From Betaproteobacteria bacterium (GTDB taxonomy: Bacteria; Pseudomonadota; Gammaproteobacteria; Burkholderiales; Rhodocyclaceae): a DNA stretch of 59,287 nucleotides. The notes beneath the pieces were generated by a model. The model did not search any database and was not told the origin of the DNA. It was given only the letters and a program-made list of their open reading frames with translations. Positions within the stretch are counted from its first letter, which is position 1, and every line of letters begins with the position of its first letter. Of the stretch, positions 8,554 to 15,880 are shown in pieces. Position numbers and translations under genes: made by a program. The stretch spans positions 1-59,287 of the forward strand of contig JACQAO010000066.1 of the NCBI GenBank assembly GCA_016194935.1. Reading direction: 5' to 3'.

Positions 8554-10581
8554 ATGGTCAAGGAAACTGCCAAATCCGTCAAAGCAGCGGCCAAAAAAAC
8601 CGCCCCGGCTAAACCCGTTGCTGCTGCGCGCCGGCCTGCCTCACCCCCTTCACCCCCTCCTGCCCCGGCGAAGGCCAAGGCCAAGCCGGAAGCACGCGGC
8701 AAACGCGCCAAGGACAAGGCGGCGGCTACGCCCGCAGCCCTGCCGATCGACCTCGACGCGCGCCGTACCCGCCTCAAGAATCTGATCACGCTCGGCAAGG
8801 AGCGCGGCTACCTGACCTACGCCGAAATCAATGATCATCTGCCCGACGACATGGTCGATGCCGAGCAGATCGAGTCCATCATCACCACCTTCAACGACAT
8901 GGGTGTGCAGGTGTATGACGAGGCGCCGGACGCTGAAACCCTGCTCATGACTGAGCAGACGCCGGCGGTGGTGGATGCTGCGGAAGTCGAAGAGCAGGCT
9001 GAGCAGGCGTTGTCGACCGTCGATTCGGAATTTGGCCGCACCACCGATCCGGTACGCATGTACATGCGCGAAATGGGTTCGGTCGAGCTGCTGACGCGCG
9101 AAGGCGAAATCGAGATTGCCAAGCGCATCGAAGACGGCTTGAAGCACATGATCATCGCCATCTCCGCCTGCCCGACCACCATTGTCGAGATCATCGACTC
9201 CGCCGGACGGGTGGCGCGCGACGAAATGCGCATCGACGAGTTGATCGACGGCCTGATCGATCCCAACGCTTCCACTGAAATCGAGGCGCTGGCCGAAGAT
9301 GAAGTCGCCGCCATCGAGGCCGACGAAGATGACGACGGCAGCGCCGCCATCGCCGCATCACTGCTCAAACTCAAGGGTGAAGCGCTCGAACGCTTCAGCG
9401 TCATTGTCCATCTCTACGACAAGATGCGTGTCGCGCTGGCCAAAAAAGGCTCGCAGGATCGCGCCTATATCAAGCTGCAGCAGCAGATCACCGCAGAGCT
9501 GATGAACATCCGCTTCACCGCCAAAACCACCGAGCGTTTGTGTGACTCGGTGCGCGGCATCGTCGACGACATCCGCAAGCATGAACGCAAGATTCTTCAC
9601 CTGTGCGTGGATAAATCACACATGCCTCGGCAGCATTTCATCAAAATGTTCCCCGGCAACGAGACCAATCTCGACTGGCTCAAGCACGAAATCGCCAGCG
9701 CCAAGACCTATGGCGCCCAGTTGCTGCGCGCCGCGCCGGCGATCATCGAGGAGCAGCAGAAGCTCATCGACATGCAGGCGCGCATCGGCATCCCGCTCAA
9801 GGAAATCAAGGATATCAACAAGCAGATGTCCACCGGCGAAGCCAAGTCACGCCGCGCCAAGCGCGAAATGACCGAGGCCAACCTGCGCCTGGTGATTTCC
9901 ATCGCCAAGAAATACACCAACCGCGGCCTGCAATTCCTTGACCTGATCCAGGAAGGCAACATCGGCTTGATGAAAGCCGTGGACAAATTTGAATACCGCC
10001 GCGGCTACAAATTCTCGACCTACGCCACCTGGTGGATTCGCCAGGCCATCACCCGCTCCATCGCCGACCAGGCGCGCACCATTCGCATCCCGGTGCACAT
10101 GATCGAGACCATCAACAAGATGAACCGCATCTCCCGCCAGATTCTCCAGGAGACCGGCTCCGAGCCGGATCCGGCGACGCTGGCGATCAAGATGGAAATG
10201 CCCGAGGAAAAGATCCGCAAGATCCTCAAGATCAGCAAAGAGCCGATCTCGATGGAAACGCCGATCGGCGACGACGACGACTCGCATCTCGGCGATTTCA
10301 TCGAGGACCTGGCAACGCTCGCGCCGGCCGATGCCGCCATGTACACCGGGCTGCGCGAAGTCACCAAGGAGATTCTGGATTCGCTCACGCCGCGCGAGGC
10401 AAAAGTGCTGCGCATGCGTTTCGGCATCGAGATGAACACCGACCACACCCTGGAGGAAGTCGGCAAGCAGTTCGACGTAACGCGCGAGCGCATCCGCCAG
10501 ATCGAAGCCAAGGCGCTGCGCAAGCTGCGCCACCCCTCGCGCTCGGAGAAGCTGCGCAGCTTCCTCGACTCCGAAACCTGA
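8554..10581 (+). CDS. rpoD: RNA polymerase primary sigma factor RpoD (sigma70)
   Basis: 675 residues. Residues 1-65 are a Lys/Ala/Pro-rich low-complexity extension, common in betaproteobacterial RpoD. Region 1.1 follows ([26 protein letters not shown]), then region 1.2 ([11 protein letters not shown]), a long non-conserved acidic insert (about residues 245-270), and region 2 with [56 protein letters not shown] (2.1-2.4). Region 4.2 carries the [20 protein letters not shown] helix-turn-helix. It directs core polymerase to -35/-10 promoters. It ends the operon, 7 bp before the tRNA gene. Confidence 0.98.
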   Translation: MVKETAKSVKAAAKKTAPAKPVAAARRPASPPSPPPAPAKAKAKPEARGKRAKDKAAATPAALPIDLDARRTRLKNLITLGKERGYLTYAEINDHLPDDMVDAEQIESIITTFNDMGVQVYDEAPDAETLLMTEQTPAVVDAAEVEEQAEQALSTVDSEFGRTTDPVRMYMREMGSVELLTREGEIEIAKRIEDGLKHMIIAISACPTTIVEIIDSAGRVARDEMRIDELIDGLIDPNASTEIEALAEDEVAAIEADEDDDGSAAIAASLLKLKGEALERFSVIVHLYDKMRVALAKKGSQDRAYIKLQQQITAELMNIRFTAKTTERLCDSVRGIVDDIRKHERKILHLCVDKSHMPRQHFIKMFPGNETNLDWLKHEIASAKTYGAQLLRAAPAIIEEQQKLIDMQARIGIPLKEIKDINKQMSTGEAKSRRAKREMTEANLRLVISIAKKYTNRGLQFLDLIQEGNIGLMKAVDKFEYRRGYKFSTYATWWIRQAITRSIADQARTIRIPVHMIETINKMNRISRQILQETGSEPDPATLAIKMEMPEEKIRKILKISKEPISMETPIGDDDDSHLGDFIEDLATLAPADAAMYTGLREVTKEILDSLTPREAKVLRMRFGIEMNTDHTLEEVGKQFDVTRERIRQIEAKALRKLRHPSRSEKLRSFLDSET

Positions 10582-10588
10582 TTTCCAA

Positions 10589-10665
10589 GGGCCTGTAGCT
10601 CAGTTGGTTAGAGCAGAGGACTCATAATCCTTTGGTCGTCAGTTCAAGTCTGACCGGGCCCACCA
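10589..10665 (+). tRNA. tRNA with CAU anticodon, probably tRNA-Ile2 (AUA-decoding)
   Basis: A 77-nt cloverleaf with encoded CCA. Acceptor arm GGGCCTG/CGGGCCC, D-arm GCTC...GAGC, anticodon stem GAGGA/TCCTT with loop CTCATAA (anticodon CAT), 5-nt variable loop, T-arm GTCAG-TTCAAGT-CTGAC. A CAU anticodon can mean elongator Met or lysidine-modified Ile2. The GACTCATAATC-TTGGTC context resembles E. coli ileX-type tRNAs, so Ile2 is favoured, but the call is not certain. Bases 10621-10665 are duplicated at 12128-12172. Confidence 0.93.
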
Positions 10666-10673
10666 ATAAATCC

Positions 10674-10703
10674 ATGGGCTGCCAGATGGCAGCCCATTTT
10701 TAT
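10674..10703 (+). terminator. Rho-independent terminator after the rpoD-tRNA unit
   Basis: A perfect 10-bp stem, 10674-10683 (ATGGGCTGCC) with 10688-10697, and a 4-nt loop, followed by TTTTTATT. It stops transcripts of the macromolecular-synthesis operon and tRNA. Confidence 0.9.
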
Positions 10704-10856
10704 TGCCATCCCGAATTCACTCGAACGTAAGTGCGCGCGCAAAACAGTGCCGAAAAACGCGCGCTTACAGTGTTTTTGGGGGGGCTCATCAGCCGTGAAG
10801 CCTTGTGAACAGGGCGTGGAAGTTGTTTGCCGGATGGCGCCAAGGTACCCAACCAG

Positions 10857-11270
10857 CTACGCGGTCGCTTCCTGGTAGAAAGTCAGAATTTTGGGGGCGG
10901 TGTGGCGGGACACAGCAAGGCCGTGACATACCCTAGCGAAGATGGCGCCGTCAAGCATGTCTCTCGCGGTGAGTATGCCTTGCTTGACACCGTTGACAAG
11001 CTTCTGGGCATCCTCGATTCGGGCCAGCCGGTAACTGACGTAGCTCTCATGGATGATGGAGGCGTGGTCGCCAGAATACAGCAGGCAGGTTTGATCGTGA
11101 GGCTGTCCGGGCCGTACCGAAGAAACCCCGACGAGCAAAACATCCTGACCGCCCGCAGCATTCGACACCGGGTTGGTAAGAAGGATAAACAGGTGTTTTT
11201 GGTTCGGGTTATGGGCCGGGCCGGAGGGGATGAGCAGTGTCGCGCGCCGATACGGCACGAACAAACTCAT
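10857..11270 (-). CDS. Putative toxin of a Panacea-type toxin-antitoxin pair
   Basis: 137 residues, no named family recognised with certainty. The beta-rich pattern (KHLFILLTNP, then QDVLLVGVSSVRPGQPHDQTC, GDHASIIHESYVSYRLARIE and a C-terminal helix) resembles the SH3-like barrel of MazF/PemK-type proteins, so an RNase-like toxin is an inference. Its ATG overlaps the stop of the upstream Panacea-domain gene by 4 bp (ATGA), implying coupled translation, and antitoxin-then-toxin order is typical. The pair lies inside the 1.5 kb segment bounded by the duplicated tRNA 3' end. The antisense frame over the same bases shows no family pattern. Confidence 0.6.
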   Translation of the reverse strand: MSLFVPYRRATLLIPSGPAHNPNQKHLFILLTNPVSNAAGGQDVLLVGVSSVRPGQPHDQTCLLYSGDHASIIHESYVSYRLARIEDAQKLVNGVKQGILTARDMLDGAIFARVCHGLAVSRHTAPKILTFYQEATA

Positions 11271-11836
11271 AGAGAGGCAAAGAGCCGATCTATCGAGTGT
11301 TCAGCCCTGATGTGGTCGGCAAGCTCCGCCGCCTGGTCTGTAGTGCGGCCCAGGGCGATAAAGACATCTTCGTATTCAATCGGAGTGGACGAACCGTGCG
11401 GGTCTACCCACTCCGTGCAATGCCGGTGTGTGTAGTTGCGGATTTCCCACTTGCTCATATGGCCGAACCTCGACCATGTTGCATCGAGCACGTCGATGTC
11501 GGCTGCGCTGAGTTCATCAAGACTTTCGCGGATAACCGGGCGGACGATGGCAAGTTCGTGGTTTTCCTTGTCGGAGATCCACGCTTCCCACCCGTTTTCT
11601 TTCGGCTCGACATCGCCATCCATGAGGTTAAGCGTCATGGAGAGGACTGGGCCGTTATCCATGGACACAAGCCGATCCCCCGACAAAGGTGAACCAAACT
11701 GAGCCATCGCTTCACGGTCAGCCAGGTAAAGCAGTTTCATCAGCTTCAAATGGGACATCCGCTCACCCTCTTTGGAGATAAGGTAAGCGGCCATCTGCGC
11801 TACTTTGCGTTCGTTGAATTGGGTGCGAGCAATCAC
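11267..11836 (-). CDS. Panacea (DUF4065, SocA-like) antitoxin
   Basis: 189 residues from a GTG at 11836, preceded by an AAGGAAGGG ribosome-binding site. An upstream ATG at 11896 would add 20 residues and run through a palindromic presumed operator, so it is less likely. The N-terminus FNERKVAQMAAYLISKEG and SHLKLMKLLYLADREAM, then the GPVLSMTLNLMDG block, are typical of the Panacea/DUF4065 fold (Caulobacter SocA and phage GepA belong here). Panacea domains neutralise many unrelated toxins, and the partner gene overlaps immediately downstream. A 20-bp palindrome lies about 43 bp upstream. Confidence 0.85.
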   Translation of the reverse strand: MIARTQFNERKVAQMAAYLISKEGERMSHLKLMKLLYLADREAMAQFGSPLSGDRLVSMDNGPVLSMTLNLMDGDVEPKENGWEAWISDKENHELAIVRPVIRESLDELSAADIDVLDATWSRFGHMSKWEIRNYTHRHCTEWVDPHGSSTPIEYEDVFIALGRTTDQAAELADHIRAEHSIDRLFASL

Positions 11837-11878
11837 GGTGAGCGCCCTTCCTTTGTGAATCGTCCTTAGGGGCCAAAG

Positions 11879-11898
11879 ACATGCCCAGCAGGGCATGT
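11879..11898. promoter_or_regulatory. Palindrome upstream of the Panacea toxin-antitoxin pair
   Basis: ACATGCCC (11879-11886) and GGGCATGT (11891-11898) form a perfect 8-bp dyad with a 4-bp centre, 43 bp upstream of the chosen start. The position fits an operator for toxin-antitoxin autoregulation, but no regulator binding is known for Panacea proteins as a rule. Confidence 0.35.
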
Positions 11899-12127
11899 GT
11901 GAGTGTGAATGATACCAGATAGCGGGTTAACGGCTTGAACCGGATTTACTGAATAGACCTCAACAATGGTCCTATTTGTGGCAATCACCCAACAGTCCAG
12001 CAGTCGGGCAATCCCTCTACAATTCGTGCCGCCCCCTTGTCCAGCTTGGTCTGCCGGGGTGGGTGAAAGTGATGATTGTAGATGGTCTTTCAGGTAAAGG
12101 CATGATCCGGCTTGCTTCCGCCATTGC

Positions 12128-12172
12128 CTCATAATCCTTTGGTCGTCAGTTCAAGTCTGACCGGGCCCACCA
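12128..12172 (+). repeat. Attachment-site-like duplication of the tRNA 3' end
   Basis: These 45 bases are identical to 10621-10665, the tRNA segment from the anticodon loop to CCA. The rest of the tRNA is absent, so this is not a functional tRNA. Such duplications are left when an integrative element inserts into a tRNA 3' end. The two copies enclose 1.46 kb that hold the Panacea pair but no integrase. The last base of the repeat directly abuts the stop codon of the phospholipase D-like gene. Confidence 0.85.
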
Positions 12173-13843
12173 TCAAATCCCCAGCATCTCGAGCAATGCT
12201 TTTCGATCCGGGCTGGCGCGATACTTCCTGAGCCAATCCGGGTCCTCGCTCAGATGACTCCAAGGCTGCTTGTTCGCCTTCTCGCATTCATAAACGTACT
12301 TGCGCCACCGGTAGTGGTCATATAACCCCAGAACATTTACTGCGTAGGCTTGCGCCAGCGCCGGGTTGCCGCTGATCACGACGAAATTCTCGTCATTGGC
12401 CTTGCTCGCAGTTTTCGAGAAGTTGTGCGACCCCGTCACCACCGTCGGGTTCTTGCCGAAGACATCGATGACCAGCACCTTGGAGTGAATGATGGCGTGG
12501 CCGATTGCGTTGAACTGCCGCCGGGTTACCTCTTCAGCCCAGCTCGAGAAGGGATGCTCGATACCCTCCGGTTCCACGACCTCAAGCTGGAATCCCGATC
12601 CTCTTTGTCCGTTATCAACCAGATCGACATTCACGCGGCTGGTATCCCCGCCGGTTTGCGGGAAGGTGTTGGCCACGCCACGCACGAAAATCTCCCTGCC
12701 CCGCCCAACGGCTGCATTAAAAATATCGGCGCCGGGCATGAACATCGCAAACAGCAGGCTCTGCCTTGCACCGTCAATCAGGTCCCGCAGCTCGGCTATG
12801 TCGATCGGCTGGGGCGCAGACTGAGGTACCGAGGTAAATTGCGCGAAGGCATACGAACCATTCTTGAGCTTATGCACTTCCGGCGGCTCTATCATGTTCC
12901 CGGCAGTAAGATCTCCACCCTTTTTGTTGCCAGCCTTCGACAACCTCATCCACGCATCCATATAGCACCGGGCAAGCGAGGCGTTGGTAATAAGCACCGC
13001 GTTGTTTGCCTGCGTGCAAAGTCCAGTCGGCTGCCAGTTTGCACTGCCGGTCCACACCGCAACTTCCCTTCCATTTTTCGACATAACAACAAACTTGTTG
13101 TGTCCGAGGAAGGATGGCGCGCACATCCGGTCGATCACGTTGACGCCAGCTTGTTTCAGTATTTCACGAGCCTCCGTGTTTTCATCCTCGCCGCTTTTCT
13201 TTACAGCACCGTTAGCCAAAACGATATTCAGGCGATTACCTATCTGCTTCAGCTTGTCCACCAGTTCGCCGTCGGTAAGTTCAAACAGGGCTGCATGGAG
13301 GGTAATTTTCCTGTCAGTGATCGCGTCGTCGAGCATCTTGAGCAGCGCCAGGCGGAGTTCACCAGCCAGAAAATTCCGTACTTTGTCATTGACCATCCGG
13401 GCATGCGCTTTAATATCGCCAGCCTTCCATCCGTTTTCCTTCATCATTCGGCCCATAAACTGCGACAGAATCAGGCCACGATTGAAATAGGCCTGCACAT
13501 CTCCGCATTCGGGCGTCAGGGTAATCTCATCGGTCCAGCCGCTGCCTGGGCCGTCCCTCAGTTGTCCTTGTGTTCCGACACGCGCCGACACACGATAGGC
13601 CACCTTGTCCCCTCGATTTACGCCGTGGTCCATCCAAGTAAGCCGCTGGAACGGATAGTCGGTCGACGGCGCTGGATTCGGTGCTGCGCCATCCTTGAAT
13701 CCCACTCGGTTTTCGAGGAACGAAACCTGTCCATTCAATTTTCGCTGAATAGCGAAGCCGATGCACCCAGGAATATCCTGACCGGGGTCCCAGGCCAGAA
13801 ATACGTCATCACAGTTGGCAGTAAGGCTGACTTTGAAAACCAT
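12173..13843 (-). CDS. Two-HKD phospholipase D-like protein with N-terminal FN3-like domain
   Basis: 556 residues. Residues 1-112 look like a beta-sandwich (fibronectin III-like), without a signal peptide. Two phospholipase D half-sites follow. The first, around residue 248, reads H-N-K-F-V-V-M-S with a downstream G-S-A-N, so the aspartate of HxKx4D is replaced by Ser255. The second is canonical: H453-S-K455-V-L-V-I-D460 with G-S-H-N at 471-474. The superfamily includes phospholipases, nucleases and transferases, so the substrate is open. The start has a strong AAGGAG site 6 bp upstream. The gene ends exactly against the tRNA-derived repeat. Cargo of an earlier insertion or a defence nuclease are both possible. 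Confidence 0.85.
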   Translation of the reverse strand: MVFKVSLTANCDDVFLAWDPGQDIPGCIGFAIQRKLNGQVSFLENRVGFKDGAAPNPAPSTDYPFQRLTWMDHGVNRGDKVAYRVSARVGTQGQLRDGPGSGWTDEITLTPECGDVQAYFNRGLILSQFMGRMMKENGWKAGDIKAHARMVNDKVRNFLAGELRLALLKMLDDAITDRKITLHAALFELTDGELVDKLKQIGNRLNIVLANGAVKKSGEDENTEAREILKQAGVNVIDRMCAPSFLGHNKFVVMSKNGREVAVWTGSANWQPTGLCTQANNAVLITNASLARCYMDAWMRLSKAGNKKGGDLTAGNMIEPPEVHKLKNGSYAFAQFTSVPQSAPQPIDIAELRDLIDGARQSLLFAMFMPGADIFNAAVGRGREIFVRGVANTFPQTGGDTSRVNVDLVDNGQRGSGFQLEVVEPEGIEHPFSSWAEEVTRRQFNAIGHAIIHSKVLVIDVFGKNPTVVTGSHNFSKTASKANDENFVVISGNPALAQAYAVNVLGLYDHYRWRKYVYECEKANKQPWSHLSEDPDWLRKYRASPDRKALLEMLGI

Positions 13844-14189
13844 GCCATTCTCCTTGATGTGGTTGAGGGCCTAATCTGACTGCGGAGGGCAAGCGGGGAA
13901 TATGCTGCCTGGGTTTCACCCCCGGCAGGGACCACGTCAGCGCGATGTTCGCAACTGGTATTGCGATGATGGTATCACCAGTCGCCACTGTTTCAAAACC
14001 TGCCTGTGCCTGCTTCTGCAGCTTCACCCTCATTCTTGATCGGGTCGCCGAAGGTGCCGATTTTTCGTTGATCGGACAGCGTGTAGCGCGATGCGGTAGA
14101 CCCGCCAATGCCGCCCGCATGGTGCGGTCAATTGATCGGTACCCGCACAGCCTCCGAGAGAGATTCCGACTCAACAGGCGTTATTTTAC
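13844..14189. other. Intergenic stretch without a recognisable gene
   Basis: About 350 bp between the start of the PLD-like gene and the end of the NTF2-like gene. Short open frames exist on both strands but none shows a family pattern, signal peptide or good ribosome-binding site. It presumably contains the PLD-like promoter. Confidence 0.5.
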
Positions 14190-14633
14190 TCATGGCGCTT
14201 TCCGGCTACGGCTCGACCAGTGGATGTGCTCGATCCGCCAGGCGTTGTCCCGCTTGACCAGCAGCGTGGTCTCCAGGCCGATCAGATGTACCGGCTTGCC
14301 TTTGTAGGCGCCGCTGGTTTCCGTCTCCTGCATTACTAGCGCGTGACCGTCCATCAGTATCTGCCGCGAAGACGACACTATGCGCTTGACGCCCTGGCTG
14401 AACGTCATGTCTGCCGCCAGATGCGATCCGGCGTATTCGGCGCGGGATGTTTCTTTGTGGCCTGATTCGTAAATCAGCACGTTTTCCGCCAGCGCATCAA
14501 GCGCCTGCTGGCTGTTCCCGCCCGCCAGCGCGGCGTGAAACTGTTCTACGGTTTCCAAGGGGCCGGCAGCAGAGGCGGCCAGCGGTGAAAATAATATTGC
14601 AACAACGGGCAAGGCTAACTTGAGTGATGTCAT
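14190..14633 (-). CDS. Exported NTF2-like (SnoaL/DUF4440-type) protein
   Basis: 147 residues. A clear signal peptide (residues 1-22, ending ASAA) precedes an NTF2-like fold: VEQFHAALAGGNSQQALDALAENVLIYESG at the start and ETTLLVKRDNAWRIEHIHWSSR at the end, the typical last strand of the SnoaL/DUF4440 group. Members bind small ligands or catalyse varied reactions, and no specific function can be given. It lies 47 bp after the CD-NTase-like gene on the same strand, but an exported protein is an unlikely functional partner of a cytosolic nucleotidyltransferase. Confidence 0.8.
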   Translation of the reverse strand: MTSLKLALPVVAILFSPLAASAAGPLETVEQFHAALAGGNSQQALDALAENVLIYESGHKETSRAEYAGSHLAADMTFSQGVKRIVSSSRQILMDGHALVMQETETSGAYKGKPVHLIGLETTLLVKRDNAWRIEHIHWSSRSRKAP

Positions 14634-14680
14634 TGATTTTCTCCGTTTAATGTCGTGACGATTGTTTCAACTGCCCTGTT

Positions 14681-15586
14681 TCATTCGTACTCCAGCCACT
14701 CCCATGCGGCGAGAATCCAGCCGTGCGCTTGCTCGCGCGTCCACGGCCGACTCGCATGAAATAGATAATTCATTTCGGTGACCTCAAGCCATTTGCGGCA
14801 TTTTTCATCCGTCCCCAAAGCATGCCTGAGGTAGGCAAGCATTTCGCGGAGGCCCCTGGAAAGCGCACCGGCACTCAGTAAATTGTCGGGCGTGTTATAG
14901 ACGAGGCATTCGTTCAGGTAGGGCGGTATCACTCCGGCCTGGGGATAACCGTGTCTTGCCATGTAATCGCAAAGTTTTTTCATTACCCGTACAAAGCGCT
15001 TGTATCTTCGCTCCGTCCGGTTATTTTTCAATTCTGCATTTCTGAAATGCTGTTCGGGCCAGGTTTCAAAAGAGTCCAGATTCTCGGGACGCAGCGTCAT
15101 GCCGCTATGGTAACTTCCATCCGGACGATAGCGGCGATGCTCGGCAGCGGCGGCAACATCCGAATTCACCTGATGAATATTTCTTTCCTTGATGACGAAT
15201 CCCTTGCTTCCGCGCTTGACATATTGACGCCCGAAGGCCGCAATGAAAGCTGCTTCAAGGTCATCCCTGAACTCGGGGTAAGAATAGCTGGCCTCGTATA
15301 GTTTTAACTTCCTGTCTGAAAATCCATTGGCGAAGGCGTAGTCAGTAGTGAATATGTCCATCAGAACCACATAAATATTCACATCGCGGTCCGGTCGCAC
15401 CAGTGTATTGTGCCGATGCGATCCCTGCACGGAAATACGGATGTCCCGGCTGCCAAGCGCCGCAGAACCGGCAATGGCTTTGGAAATGTTGTCGATACGC
15501 TGCGCGATGCCGATTCGCTTTAGCTCCGCCTCGCCAGGCGGCTCGGCCCATTGCCGGAGTAAATCCTCCCTGCCTTCGTCAGTCAT
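14681..15586 (-). CDS. Orphan CD-NTase-like nucleotidyltransferase with altered DxD motif
   Basis: 301 residues with the layout of CBASS-associated CD-NTases (cGAS/DncV-like). The G-S motif is at residues 55-56 (VQGSHRHNT), followed by RPDRDVNIYVVL with Asp68 but Asn70 where the second catalytic acid (usually D-x-D) is expected. The third acid, Asp143, is kept in VNSDVAAAAEHRRY. The C-terminal helical half includes WPEQHFRNAELKNN, PPYLNECLVYNTP and WTREQAHGWILAAWEWLEYE, all family-like. No effector, Cap2/Cap3 or HORMA/TRIP13 gene adjoins it. It is either a decayed CBASS remnant or a pseudo-enzyme. Asn70 is encoded at 15377-15379. Confidence 0.75.
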   Translation of the reverse strand: MTDEGREDLLRQWAEPPGEAELKRIGIAQRIDNISKAIAGSAALGSRDIRISVQGSHRHNTLVRPDRDVNIYVVLMDIFTTDYAFANGFSDRKLKLYEASYSYPEFRDDLEAAFIAAFGRQYVKRGSKGFVIKERNIHQVNSDVAAAAEHRRYRPDGSYHSGMTLRPENLDSFETWPEQHFRNAELKNNRTERRYKRFVRVMKKLCDYMARHGYPQAGVIPPYLNECLVYNTPDNLLSAGALSRGLREMLAYLRHALGTDEKCRKWLEVTEMNYLFHASRPWTREQAHGWILAAWEWLEYE

Positions 15587-15880
15587 GCGCCTTGGCCTTT
15601 CGATGCTGGGCGAATAAACATTTTTGCCGATGCGGATGAACGCCAGCCATCGTCATTACGACTTGTTACACAATTCCAGTCATCGGCGGAATATTCGGCG
15701 CGTTATCCGACAAGCTGGCGCAGTTATGGGAAAAATATGCGGTCATCGTATTTCGGCCATCCGGAAAATACTTTGATCCCAGCCTCGACGCCGACTATTT
15801 TCGCATAGACTGCATCTGCGCCGGCAGGTGAAACGATGCAATGACGTTCTCCGGTAACGCAACCGCAAGGGGAGGGAGTG
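15587..15880. other. Intergenic region between divergent genes
   Basis: About 290 bp between the CD-NTase-like gene (minus) and the DUF1800 gene (plus). No recognisable gene is seen. The plus-strand end carries a strong GGGGAGGGAG ribosome-binding site for the DUF1800 gene. Promoters for both genes should lie here, but I could not point to a convincing pair of boxes. Confidence 0.4.

Noticed and set aside
12128..12172. A second functional tRNA gene
   Set aside because: Only the 3' 45 bases are present; acceptor 5' strand, D-arm and half of the anticodon arm are missing.
12350..13879. 509-codon plus-strand frame opposite the PLD-like gene
   Set aside because: The minus-strand protein has both HKD motifs and a strong ribosome-binding site; the plus-strand frame has no recognisable feature.
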